The translations under genes were made by a program, and so were the position numbers. From Adiantum capillus-veneris (lineage: Eukaryota > Streptophyta > Polypodiopsida > Polypodiales > Pteridaceae): DNA of 64,000 bases. Below the pieces are notes generated by a model. That model saw only the letters and a list, made by a program, of their open reading frames with translations. It did not search any database and was not told the DNA's origin. The stretch's first letter is position 1. Each line of letters opens with the position of its first letter. Shown here piece by piece: positions 11,062 through 21,603 of this stretch. The stretch spans positions 63,718,996 to 63,782,995 of the forward strand of contig CM043970.1 in NCBI GenBank assembly GCA_014529385.2, in the 5' to 3' direction.

Positions 11062-11309
11062 GGTCTCACCATCCCTTTTTCCACTTATTCTTGCGCTTGC
11101 CTCATGATCTCCTCTTGTTGAGCCTGTGAAACTCGATAAGGAGGCTTATCAGGCGGTGAGTTTCCAAGTAGAAGCTCTATTGCATGATCATCATCCCCTC
11201 GTTTTGGAGGTAATGCTCTAGCGATATCATCAATAAAAACAATTTGGAATTCATTTAGGAAATTAGATAACTCTAATTTCTTTTGATCTCCACCATTTTT
11301 ATTTAGCAA
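11062..11309 (-). pseudogene. Element C RT N-terminal fragment
   Basis: The minus frame shows FLNEFQIVFIDDIARALPPK, DDDHAIELLLGNSPPDKPPY and RVSQAQQEEIMRQ. This is the conserved lead into the RT domain of plant Gypsy elements. It stops before any catalytic RT motif and meets unrelated Copia-derived DNA at about 11040-11062. Confidence 0.8.
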
Positions 11310-11319
11310 ATCATTTGGA

Positions 11320-11778
11320 TCATTTAAAGATTTTTTTAGTAAAAATCATATATGCGGAAATGGAGCTTTTCATTAACTTATCAAAAGCAGGCATAATTAC
11401 AAGGGATATAGTGTTACCCGGCTCATTAGCATCTATGTACATATTCTTTTCCCTGTACTTGAAAAATATTCTCCTTTCAGGGAATTTTATATTGGTAGCC
11501 ATGCGATGGAACCATGGTGCCCCTAAGATAACATCCTCATGCTTGAGAGGTGAGATGAAGAAATCCTCTTTGTCGAGATAGTTTTGGACATAAAGCCTCA
11601 ATTTCCCCAATCAAGGGAGTAACAACGGCTTCTTGCCCCTTAAACGCTCCATCGGTCTTCACAGTATCTCCCATCTCAAAAGCTTGTATGCCTAATTTTT
11701 GGTGGCCAACTCTTTTGATATGAAGTTGTGAGTTGAGCCAGGGTCGAAAAGGATAAAGGCATCATGCTCTCTCACTTT
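11320..11778 (-). pseudogene. Element C aspartic protease region
   Basis: On the minus strand, VREHDAFILFDPGST (about 11770-11725) gives the retropepsin-type Asp. EDVILGAPWFHRM (about 11540-11500) is the second conserved motif. The region lies in at least two frames, so it is broken by an indel around 11620-11700. Confidence 0.75.
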
Positions 11779-12328
11779 TCACCAAGCATAAGGAAGGAGA
11801 GATCCTTTGCAATGAGCATCCTCTTTTGGAGATTCAACCATAGAAGCTCTAGGCATCTCATTGTTTGCATTCTTTTGGAGGCAAGTGCGATAGCTATGTC
11901 CTTGCTCCCCGCACTTGAAGCACCTGTTATCTTTATGATAATGCTCTAGCTCTTCAAGAGAGAGTTTAATCTTACCTTTGTAGGTTCCTTTTTCCTTAGC
12001 TTTATTGTTTTTATTACTAGAGTTTACTTTGGAATAATTTTGAGCATTGTTCTTACCTTTAAGTTCATTTCGATCTTTAATTTCCATGGACTTAGAATTC
12101 TTCTTAGCCCCTTGTTGGAAATTAATTCGTGAAGCGACTATGGTATGGTGTATGACCGTAGAGATGGTCCTAGGCCTTTGAGAGTTGACATACTTGGCCA
12201 TATCTTCGGATAGCCCAACACAAAACTGTTATTTTTGTTCTCCATAGTCTATCTTTTTATAGATAGTGGCTTTGAGATGCAAATCCCAAAACTTGTCCAC
12301 ATACTTGTGGATAGACTCGTAGGGAGAC
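11779..12328 (-). pseudogene. Element C gag C-terminal part with CCHC knuckle
   Basis: The minus frame reads SPYESIHKYVDKFWDLHLKA, a stop near 12226, then GLSEDMAKYVNSQRPRTIS and INFQQG, then the Lys/Asn-rich linker and the knuckle CFKCGEQGHSYRTC (about 11920-11880). This order is typical of Gypsy gag. The upstream half of the same gag lies at 25465-26290, beyond the nested unit. Confidence 0.8.
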
Positions 12329-12817
12329 TGTAAGGTTTCCAGTTTCTGAAACCTTAAGATTGTATAAAGCTTAGTTCAACTGATATGACTATTGAAAAAG
12401 CAATGTAGAATTGTCCGACCGTGGCAAATATTGGTATTTTTGAAATCTTAAGCATAACAAACTCTGGGCTAGAAATTTTCAGAATCAGATTCCGATAAAA
12501 TCTGGAAGAGTTACGGGCCCTGAAAGGTTACAATAGGAATTCAATTAGTTAAGTAAAATTGGATGGTTTCAATAATTATTATTATCAAAGACTTTTTTAT
12601 CCTGAGCTCTAGAAGTTACTAATATTTCCAATTTTCATCATTAAAGTCAGTGAAAATAGTCAAAATCAATTCTGGAAGCTGAGGGGGCAATGTGGAGCTA
12701 TGATGAAGCTGTCAAGGACTCAAATAGCAGCAAGGGGCACCATCTTCAACCTGGGGACTGATTGGACTGCAAGCAACTGCCTTTTACAGCCTGTGAAAGC
12801 TTGTGAGTGCTAGAAAC

Positions 12818-12828
12818 CTATAAATAGG
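12818..12828 (+). promoter_or_regulatory. TATA box of unit D
   Basis: CTATAAATAGG is a near-ideal plant TATA box about 490 bp from the unit's TG end, the position expected for an LTR promoter. Downstream lies a CT-rich stretch (12870-12880). Confidence 0.6.
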
Positions 12829-13214
12829 ACCCCTTGCTTCTCAATTTGGGAGACTTGGAGCCTTGACACACTCTCTCTCATCGAGAGACCGCTACGCAGA
12901 AATCACTAGAGATTAAGCTCTAGTTGATTAACTTAAACGGTAATTAGCCTAATCCTTCTTAATTAGCAAGGTTAGATTAATTTATTTTCTTAATAAATTA
13001 AAGATTAAGCCTATGTATACTCATAAATCCTCTCTTAATTAAATATTCTCTGTTGATTGTTGTAATTAAAGTTTGGAAATATTAAGCTAATTAATTATCC
13101 TATCATATTAGGACTAAAATTATCCAAATTAACCATAAATTAATGGGAAATATATTAATTAAGTTTAGATTAGGTTAAGGTAATTATCAGAGCTGTATTA
13201 GATAGTCATTAAGC

Positions 13215-14480
13215 TAGAAAAATTATCTTATAGTTTTTTGAGTAATTTTTGTAATTAATTAGGTAAAATTACACTATTTTTAAGAGAAAATTAAATGAAA
13301 AAATAATCAAATTGATTCAAATTGCTTTGAGTTATTTATCAGAGGTTAATTACATGTTACAAAACCCATGATAATTATGTCAAGTTCAGATAATTAATTT
13401 ACCTAGTTACTTTAGCAGAAATACTATGTTTTTAGGATAAATTAAATGGGGAAAATTAGTAAATTGATTCAATTGCTTTGAGTTATCTATCAGTGGTTAA
13501 TTATATGTTAAGAAACCTGTGATAATTATGTCAAGCTCAGATAATTAATTTACCTAATTACTTTAGCAGAATTACTATGTTTTTATGACAAATTAAAAGG
13601 GGAAATTAGTAAATTGATTCAAAATGATTTGAGTTATTTATCAGAGGTTAATTATATGTTTAAAAACCCGTGATAATTATTTCAAGCTCAGATAAATAAC
13701 TTACCTAATTACTTTAGTAGAAATACTCTATTTTTTGGATAAATTAAAAGGGGGAAATTAGTAAATTGATTTCAATTGATTTGAGTTATTTATTAGAGGT
13801 TAATTAAATGTTAAGAAACCTGTGATAATTATTTCAAGCCAAGATAATTAATTTATCTAATTACTTTAGTAGAAATACTATGTTTTTAGGACAAATTAAA
13901 AGAGGAAAATTAATAAATTGATTCAAAAATATTTGAAATATTTATCAAAGGTTAATTATATGTTAAAAAACCCGTGATAATTAGGTCAAGCTCAGATAAT
14001 TAATTTACCTAATTACTTTAGCAAAATTACTATGTTTTTAGGACAAATTAAATAGGAGAAATTAGCAAATGGATTCAAATTGGTTTGAGTTATTTTTTAG
14101 AGGTTAATTACATGTTAGAAAACCTATGATAATTATGTCAAGTTCAGATAATTAATTTATCTAATTACTTTAGCATAATTACTCTATTTTTAAAACAAAT
14201 TAAAAAGAAAAAAAATGAGTAAATTGATTCAAAATGCTTTGAATTATTTATTAGAGGTTAATCACACCTTAAGAAACATATGATAATTATTTTACCCTCA
14301 GATAATTAGTTTACCTAATTATCTCAGTAAAATTATATTATTTTTAGAGGAAAATAAAAGGGAGAAAATAGTAAATTAATCCAAAACCCTTTGATATAAT
14401 TATCAAAGATAGAACATACCTTGAAGAATTCGTGATAAATACCCCAACCTCAGATAAATAGTTTAAATACTTATCTTCAT
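13215..14480 (+). repeat. AT-rich tandem array, ~152-bp unit, about 8 copies
   Basis: The anchor TGATAATTATGTCAAGC and variants recurs at about 13372, 13521, 13671, 13824, 13975, 14128, 14281 and 14432, a period of 149-153. Each unit also holds ATTAATTTACCTAATTACTT and TGAGTTATTTATCAGAGGTT. Copies diverge toward the right end. No coding potential. Confidence 0.9.
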
Positions 14481-14956
14481 CGAAAGTAATCGATTTTGCA
14501 TATAAAAAAGAGAAAGAAAAATAGTAAATGAATTTATCTAATTACCAAATAAATACTTGAGGTTCAAAATCACTTTTGGAGGTTGGGTAAATTACCTTAG
14601 CATAAATAGTTGGTATAACAAATTATTATCAGCAAAACTTTGCTTAAATTAGGCCATAAGTATAGGAGGGAAAGGTTATAAATCAAATTTATGAAAATTC
14701 CTAAAGATAGAACATATCAAATTACAATATTCATGGAATTAGATCAAGGATAAACCTAGTAAATGACTCCCTTAATTAAATGGTAATTATGAGAAATTAC
14801 TTAGAGTATAAAGAAGTTACAGGAGAAATATCTCATCCAGTTAACTATCAGGGATACCTACTTACTCCAAAAATCCTTATTTTTGGGTAAAAAAGAAAAA
14901 AAAAGATTATTCAATTAAACTTCTAATCGATTAAGTCTTTTTATAAGGCTGCCGAT

Positions 14957-15118
14957 ATGGCTCCAAAGAGAAACAGAGGAAATCCTCTTACCGAGGAAGA
15001 GGATATTAGCAACAAAAGAAATAAAGCCACTAATGACCATGAGGCTGGGCCTAGCCATAGACAGATGGAGGAAAGTTTGCAAGCTCCAGCCCAGCAGCAC
15101 ATGGACGAGCAGTCCTAG
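14957..15118 (+). CDS. Small basic/acidic ORF (53 aa), possible gag-like N-terminus
   Basis: ATG at 14957 opens a 53-codon frame beginning MAPKRNRGNPLTEEEDISNK and ending HMDEQS before TAG at 15116. The composition (basic start, then charged, Gln-rich) resembles the beginnings of some plant gag proteins, but no domain can be assigned. It lies in unit D just before the CACTA-1 insertion. If unit D is not a solo LTR, this could be the start of a gag cut off by deletion. Coding status is unproven. Confidence 0.35.
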   Translation: MAPKRNRGNPLTEEEDISNKRNKATNDHEAGPSHRQMEESLQAPAQQHMDEQS

Positions 15119-15479
15119 GTGGATTTCTATTTTGTTCAATTAAATCTTTTAAAGTTCATTTTTAAGTTAGCATTGCATACGTTAAGGAGTAAGTAAGAAT
15201 AAGAAAAAGAATAATTGACCAAAAACGGAGGTTAATTTTCAACGTGCATTGTTTATAATGTAGGAAAGAATTGTTTGGGTTAAAATTGGTTGAATTAGGA
15301 AAGATATGATTGATCATCCTTAAGACAGTTTGTTTCAAGACACCTCCGACTCCTTGGTATATTTTGATGATAATGATTGGCTTTCCGGCCACGGATAAGT
15401 CGGTTACCCCCATGAACGATGACTTTCTACTCCGTGTCATGTCTTGATGTTTCTACATAAGTTAGGATACCGTTTTTTA

Positions 15480-15680
15480 CACTACAACAAAAAAGGGGGT
15501 TATCAACGTATATAGCGACGCTCAACGTCGCTATACGCGTCGATATATGCGTCCATGTGAATCTGTCACAAAGAGCGTCGATATACGCGTGAAAAGGCTT
15601 TAGTAGCGACGCGGATAGCGACGCGTATATCGACGCTGGTATAGATGGGTATAGCGACGCATATATCAACGACCATAACA
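15480..15680. repeat. CACTA-1 left terminal and subterminal repeats
   Basis: The terminal CACTACAACA is followed by several copies of TAGCGACGC, its inverse GCGTCGCTA, and related GTCGATATA motifs in both orientations. In En/Spm such motifs bind the TNPA-type protein; here that is inference from position and repetition. Confidence 0.8.
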
Positions 15681-15919
15681 GTAAAAAAAAATATTGGGCA
15701 GAGGGCAGATAGCCTGGCCTGTGCCCAATGAAAAGATGGACACGGGCACCACAGCCAGACGTCCTGCCCTCTGCCCAAGAAAGCGAGCAGCACCACAATC
15801 AACCGTGCTCCTGCAGAAATTTCGGCAGAGTTCCCTTCATTTTTACATAAACTTTTCAAAAAAAAAAATCATGTGTACGCCTCCTACATGCTATCCATGT
15901 AGGATCTCACATGAGATTT

Positions 15920-16290
15920 AAGGCCAATGACCATAACGAACCATAACCATAACTTAAAAGCATAACCATAACGAACCATAACCATAACTTAAAAGCATAA
16001 CCATAACGAACCATAACCATAACTTAAAAGCATAACCATAACAAACCATAACCATAACTTAAAACCATAACCGACCAATATAACCACTTTGATCATAACC
16101 AGAAACAAAATTAACAATAACCATAAGCATAACCAGAAAGTTAAACATAACTATAAACAAAACCTGAACCATAACTATGTCTATACAAGAATAGGAGAAA
16201 TAACCATGTCTATACAATGACAATGACAATAACCATAACCATAAGGAAAACAATAACTGTCTGAATAATAATCATAACCATATATATATG
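15920..16290 (+). repeat. CATAAC-type minisatellite in CACTA-1
   Basis: About four 35-bp units built from CATAACCATAACTTAAAAG lie at 15920-16070, then degenerate AACCATA-type repeats run to about 16290. A minus-strand low-complexity frame here is not a gene. Confidence 0.8.
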
Positions 16291-16453
16291 TCTATACAAA
16301 AGGAGACACAGAAGCGTGTCTGTGTCTCACAAAGCATATATATGAAATCCGGGCCACTGATGACTAGGCATCACAACCTGCACATAGGACAACTCACAAA
16401 ATTAATAGTTACATATACTTACTTAATTAAAGCAACTCACACATATTAACGTC

Positions 16454-17620
16454 TCACCTCAAGCGATCAGCGAGACTGTAAGGCCACCAGTCTACATGCT
16501 CTCCTGAAGCATCAAGATCATTCAATACTTCATAGATACCTTTGCGATATCCATCTGACTCCTCCTGACGTGTCGGAGCTCGATGCATCACAAGATTCTG
16601 CGTTTATACAAAAATCAAAGTAATAAGAATACATGATTCATCGCATTTTAAAAAACGCCATAGTTAAGATTGGATTAGAAACTCACAAAATCATAGCGAA
16701 AGGTGTCGAAGTCTCCGCAGCCAAGATGAGATGCCCCCCTGGTCATCTGTCGTATCTGCGCAGCCTCACGCTGCTGTCTGAACCGCGTGGCCGCTGTCCG
16801 CTCATCCTCCCTGATCTAAAGCCACGTCTCGTGTGGGATGCCCGAAGGCTTCGGCGAGCCGATCCTGAAGGCCTTCCGAGCTGCATCTCATCGATGTTTC
16901 ACGGTGTCCCGTGCAACACCCTTGATCCATCTCCTCGGAACAACATCAGAACCCGGAGCAAGCTGGTACTCTCTCAGGATGGTCTCCACTATGTAATTGA
17001 CTTTGTCCTTTTCCTGTTGATCCCAAGACGTCAGAATACTGGTCGAAAACTGTAGCTCCGCGAGCTAGCGAATCCGCTGTCTTATCTCAGTCCCGACTCT
17101 ATCCATGTCAACAGAACCATCTGGCCGTACAGTATAGAGCTTGGAGGAATTAGGATCGTGTGCCCCCCAAGGTGTCCAAGATGTGCCAAGAGGTGTGTCG
17201 AGAGGTGTGCCTGGGTAGGACGAGGGTCGTGAGCGAGGAGGGGTCCAAGCATCTGTGGACCCTCCTCCACAGCAACCACCACCTCCACCTGACGATCGCC
17301 GAGATCGGCGAGTGCGCCTGTGCTGCGGAGATGAGGACGTACCCGTCTCTGCACCACCCCTAGGTGTCGAAGCGGCGGTGATGGGAGAAGCAGGCGTCGT
17401 ACCCATAGGTGTCCCCCCCCCCATAGGCGTCTCCCCCCCCCATAGGTGTCCCCCCCCTAGGCGTCGGACTCTCGGGTGTGAAGCCCGGAGGCGTAGTACC
17501 CGTGCCTCTGGCTACCCAGTACTGAGAAGCCTCTGCCATCTGAGGAGGCGTCATCCGTGTAAGGAAGCCCATGAATGCATCTGCACTCATAGAAGCGGGA
17601 TCTCGAAACTGATCTGCCAT
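16454..17620 (-). pseudogene. CACTA-1 second gene (TNPA-like, Ptta/En/Spm type), broken
   Basis: Start MADQFRDPASMSADAFMGFL at 17620 on the minus strand. A Pro/Gly-rich segment follows with RRSRRSSGGGGGCCGGGSTD, shared with the CACTA-2 gene, then WDQQEKDKVNYIVETILREY and RWIKGVARDTVKHR, and a last exon (16597-16454) with MHRAPTRQEESDGYRKGIYE. The putative intron 16686-16598 begins GTGAGT and ends CAG. Poly-C runs at 17408-17460 change the frame, and stops lie near 17063 and 16880. The final TGA at 16454 overlaps a possible donor (GTGAG). In the family this product binds subterminal repeats. Confidence 0.7.
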
Positions 17621-17727
17621 ACTAAAGTCCTGCACAAAGAAAGTAAAATAAAGCGTCAGAACACAGTTGTTTAAATTAACTTTAAGCTTAATTTTAAATC
17701 AACGTCTTCACACAAACACTTACAGGC

Positions 17728-18183
17728 CTAGGCCTCGGCGAGTGAGACATCATCGATGAGATCTTGCACCGTTTCATCATCTATCTCTAATTGCAAACAT
17801 AACTCTGCCCCAACTCGTTCTGGCAGATTGTCTTCATCCATTGCATCTTCATCTACAAGTGTCAATTTCGGCTCGTCTGCGTCATCCCTGGCATAGAAGC
17901 CATTTTCCTCTGCCATACCTTCGTCCATCTCATCTAATGTCACAGTAGTATGGACGTCGTCTGACTGAATTTCCTCCAGGAGATCTTGCCCTTCAAATAC
18001 TTGTTTATTTCTTGGAGCAACCTGAACCACAAACCACCACTGTCGCTCTCGAGGGTCCGGTACAAAGACCACTTGCTCGCAATGTTCGGGGAGAGCAAAT
18101 GTGTCGCTCGCATCTGTCCAAACCTTTGTAGAATCTATTTGCACAAGTTTGTTTCCATCTCTGCGTACCGTTGCCATTGACAT
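17728..18183 (-). pseudogene. CACTA-1 TNP2 C-terminal exon (DUF4216)
   Basis: A 151-codon open frame with KVWTDASDTFALPEHCEQVV and DPRERQWWFVVQVAPRNK, the pattern of DUF4216, which forms the C-terminus of TNP2 transposases. A very acidic tail ends in SLAEA. The catalytic TNP2 domain that should precede it is missing: directly upstream (18178-18731) is a 173-bp tandem array. It is thus a 5'-truncated transposase exon. It is followed on the minus strand by the second gene after ~107 bp. Confidence 0.75.
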
Positions 18184-18731
18184 TGCCTAAAGACTACCTA
18201 ATCGTCTACGGATGGTTTCGGAAGCCATTTCCGAAGTCCGTTTGCATTTTTTCGTAGAAAAACGCAACCGGATTTGACCTACGGCTTGTGTATTTGGAGT
18301 TTCTTCTATCCGTTTGACCTACGGCTTGCCATACGCGCTCTTGACATTTCCTAAAGACTACCTAATCGTCTACGGATGGTTTCAGTAGGCATAGAAGCCA
18401 TTTCCGAAGTCCATTTGCGTTTTTTCGTAGAAAAACGCAACCGAATTTGACCTACGGCTTGTGTATTTGGCGTTTCTTCTATCCGTTTGACCTACGGGTT
18501 ACCATACGGGCTCTTGACATTGCCTAAAGACTACCTAATCGTCTACGGATGGTTTCAAAAGGCATAGAAGCCATTTCCGAAGTCCGTTTGCGTTTTTCCG
18601 TAAAAAAACGCAACCGGATTTGACCTACGGCTTGTGTATTTAGCGTTTCTTCTATCCGTTTGACCTACAGCTTGCCATACACGCTCTTGACATTGCCTAA
18701 AGACTACCTAATCGTCTACGGATGGTTTCAG
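18178..18731 (+). repeat. Tandem array, 164-173-bp unit x 3 plus partial
   Basis: Units start TGACATTGCCTAAAGACTAC at 18178, 18342, 18515 and 18688 (the fourth copy is cut at ~18731). Each contains TTGACCTACGGCTTG twice and CGTAGAAAAACGCAACCG. The first unit overlaps the start of the DUF4216 frame. The array replaces the upstream transposase. Confidence 0.9.
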
Positions 18732-18931
18732 CTAGTTGTTTTAGCTGCTTAGTCCACACCCAGCAGTTTAGGATTCCATAATATGTTATTTTGTCATTTT
18801 GTTATTCTAACTTAGTATCAGTCTACCACATTGTAACTTTATGGTCTCATAGGTCATTTTGGCCTTTTGAAGAGTTAACATAACATTTCATTTCATTTCT
18901 TCCTTTAATTTTAATTTTTTACGCAAACCAT

Positions 18932-18984
<53 letters not shown>

Positions 18985-19420
18985 GTTTTAATTTCCTATG
19001 CACATTTTTCTCTCTTTTTAATTTCCTATATGCACGCACACTTCTCTCTTTCTCTCTCTCTCTCTCTCTTTAATTTCCTACACGCACACACACTTCTCTC
19101 TTTCTCTCTCTTTCCTACACACACACACACACACTTCTCTCTCTCTCTTTCCTACACACACACACACCGCTCTCTATCTCTCTCTTTAATTTCCTACACG
19201 CGCACACACTTCTCTCTTTCTCTCTCTCTCTCTCTTTTCTACACACACACACACTTCTCTCTCTCTCTCCCTCTCTCTCTTTCCTACACACACACACACA
19301 CCGCTCTCTCTCTCTCTCTCTCTTTCCTACACAAACACACACACACACACACACACACACCGCTCTCTCTCTATCTCTATCTCTTTCCTACACACACACA
19401 CACAAGATGTGGGGAGAGAG
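18932..19420 (+). repeat. Composite (CT)n/(CA)n minisatellite
   Basis: A pure CT tract (18935-18982) is followed by about eight units of TTTCCTACACACACAC plus CTCTCTCTCT in variable lengths to 19405. Long frames across it are low-complexity. Confidence 0.85.
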
Positions 19421-19623
19421 AGAGAGAGGGGTTAGGGGGGGAAGAGTGCCATAATACCTCACAACAGGTTTCGGCCAAGATCTGAGAACGCGCGTGTTGA
19501 GGGCGAAAATGGCCCCTTCGCGCGGGTTCGGGTTTTTTTCTCCCAAATTACCTACGTCGATATATGCGTCAATATACACGTGGGAAAATTAACCTTTCGA
19601 TGCAGGTATCGACGATCATATAA

Positions 19624-19745
19624 CACTACAAGAGCCTATTCATATTAGCGACACTCACACAGCGACGCTCAAAAAAAATTCCCGGCGTCGCTATGAGCGT
19701 CGCAAATTTACAAAGAAATTTGCGACGCTCATAGCGACGCCGACT
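19624..19745. repeat. CACTA-2 left terminal and subterminal repeats
   Basis: After the terminal CACTACAAGAG come AGCGACGCTC, GCGTCGCTATGAGCGTCG and CGACGCTCATAGCGACGCC, alternating in orientation. The matching right-end cluster is at 24360-24586. Confidence 0.8.
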
Positions 19746-19830
19746 GGGCTAAAAAAATAACAGAGAGCGCCCAAAAACTCAGATCTCAGATCTGAGTTTT
19801 TCGGCGCCCTCAAGCAAGGAGCAGGTAACG

Positions 19831-19831
<1 letters not shown>

Positions 19832-19873
<42 letters not shown>

Positions 19874-19876
19874 CTC

Positions 19877-19907
<31 letters not shown>

Positions 19908-20021
19908 AGAGGAAGGAGAGCCAGGTATGCTCCTTCCCTCTCCTCACTCTCATGTTCCCTTCCCCTCTTTCTCTCTCCCTCTCTCTCTCTCTCGCACACA
20001 CATACACACACACATAGTGTT

Positions 20022-20065
<44 letters not shown>

Positions 20066-20230
20066 AACATAAACAAAAACGCACACACACATACATAAAC
20101 AAAGAATGCACACACACATTGAGAGAGGAAAAGAGAGAGAGAGCATACATAAACAAAAAACGCACACATTGAGAGAGGAAAAGAGAGAGAAAACATGCAT
20201 AAACAAAAAAACGCACACACATTGAGAGAG
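19832..20230. repeat. CT/GA and CA tracts with a ~50-bp minisatellite in CACTA-2
   Basis: A CT tract (19832-19868), CA tract (19877-19903), CT (19976-19994) and GA (20026-20060) are followed by about four units of CATAAACAAAAAACGCACAC plus ATTGAGAGAGGAAAAGAGAG to about 20240. No gene. Confidence 0.8.
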
Positions 20231-20447
20231 AAAGAGAGAGAAACTAATTTAACGTCGTAGGAAACTAATTAAAATTAAAAGACCTAAAGATCTAGCCGAC
20301 GAGGAGTTGAACTCAAGACCTATTATTCAAGAGGGAAATGGCATAACCAATCTATCATACTTGGCATGGGTGATAGAAAGGTAATACCATTTATCTCTTT
20401 TTATTGGCACACACATCCACACACGCGCACACACACACAAGAAGAAG

Positions 20448-20540
20448 AGAGTTATAACGTCGTAGGAAACTATCCTAAAAGACGTTAAAGATTAGGTTAG
20501 ATGTAGACTTACGTTAAATTAGATTTAGGTTTATTTAAGT
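20448..20540 (+). repeat. Direct repeat copy 1 flanking the captured HIPP fragment
   Basis: The ~93-bp sequence with AACGTCGTAGGAAACTATCC and AGATTAGGTTAGATGTAGAC recurs at 21170-21262 with only a few changes. A shorter related copy starts at ~20250. The pair brackets the gene fragment. Confidence 0.85.
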
Positions 20541-20633
20541 TAAATTAGATTAGATTTATGTTTATTTTTAATTAGATTTACGTTTATTTACGCTAGATTT
20601 AGATTCACGTTATATTAGATTAGATTTAGGTCT

Positions 20634-20992
20634 CCATAGACTGCGATGCTTGCATGAAGCAGGTGAAGAAAGCCCTCAATGGAATATAGGGTATTGCTGC
20701 CTTCACTCATGGTGGGCTCCGTCGATCCAAAAGTACTGGTGAAATGTCTTCAGAAGATAGGGAAGAAGGTGGATCTTCAGGGCGGCAAGAGTCACTACAT
20801 CCCCGACACAATGACCATCTAGACAACCTCTAGTCATTCAACAGCAACTTCAAAGTTAGTAACAAGAGCAAGAACGGTCTAAAGGGCCAATTGCTGTCGT
20901 CAAATGTGGATGGAGATGAGGCAGCGTCACCGCCGGAAGTTAACTCTCACATCTTTAGTGATGAGAATGCCAACTCTTGCCGAGTTATGTGA
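20634..20992 (+). pseudogene. Captured HIPP gene fragment (HMA domain plus C-terminal CaaX)
   Basis: Frame 1 reads IDCDACMKQVKKALNGI (20636 on), with the metal-binding CxxC of an HMA domain, then a stop. After a gap and frame change, VDPKVLVKCLQKIGKKVDLQ (about 20713-20772) matches the second half of an HMA domain. A third stretch (about 20840-20992) ends SDENANSCRVM followed by TGA; CRVM is a CaaX-type prenylation box. HMA plus CaaX defines the heavy-metal-associated isoprenylated plant proteins. The middle of the gene is missing or rearranged. The fragment starts right after an AG that could be a former splice acceptor. It is a dead capture inside CACTA-2, not a working gene. Confidence 0.7.
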
Positions 20993-21122
20993 AAAATTAT
21001 GTGTTAAATCAGTTTTAAGGTTCTTATAATCCCTGTTAGTTTAGTTCTTTGTTTTTAATATAACATAATTTACGTTAGATTTAGATTTATGTTATATTAT
21101 ATTAGACTTAGGTTTATTTAAG

Positions 21123-21123
21123 T

Positions 21124-21165
<42 letters not shown>

Positions 21166-21262
21166 GAAGAGAGTTTTAACGTCGTAGGAAACTATCCCAA
21201 AAGACGTTAAAGATTAGGTTAGATGTAGACTTACGTTAAATTAGATTTAGGTTTATTTTTAG
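21123..21262 (+). repeat. (CA)n tract and direct repeat copy 2
   Basis: A CA microsatellite (21123-21163) is followed by the second copy of the repeat seen at 20448-20540 (21170-21262). Arrays of GATTTAGGTTTATTT-like motifs lie on both sides of the HIPP fragment. Confidence 0.8.
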
Positions 21263-21495
21263 TTAGATTTACGTTTATTTAGATTTACGCTTATTTACGT
21301 TAGATCGAGCTAGAGAAGGCAAAGGGGTTTTGTCCACTACATGCAGTATCATGTAGACGTGGGTCTGTAGATTTCTTGTACCCACAAATATAGGTATTGA
21401 CCAATAAAGATGAGATAATAACCCGGTGGTTCTGATCTCCGTGCACCTCTAGACCGAGGTGTGCGGGGATTGGACATGACTAGAGAATGTGAGGT

Positions 21496-21497
<2 letters not shown>

Positions 21498-21538
<41 letters not shown>
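21498..21538 (+). repeat. (GA)n microsatellite upstream of the CACTA-2 gene
   Basis: A GA tract ends 65 bp before the start codon of the fusion gene, in what would be its 5' leader or core promoter. Confidence 0.85.
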
Positions 21539-21541
<3 letters not shown>

Positions 21542-21603
21542 GACGAAGAATGCCAATAGAATATTAAATTTGTTGTCCAAGTTATAAGATTTTTATCCTC
21601 ATT

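Noticed and set aside
16633-17055. 140-codon plus-strand frame within CACTA-1
   Set aside because: It is the opposite-strand shadow of the TNPA-like gene, whose minus-strand motifs match CACTA-2.
18178-18731. Regularly spaced repeats resembling a CRISPR array
   Set aside because: Units are adjacent 164-173-bp copies without unique spacers, inside a plant CACTA transposon.
20281-20365. tRNA gene in CACTA-2
   Set aside because: A GAGTTCAACTCC-like T-arm exists on the minus strand, but the A box and acceptor stem are not convincing.
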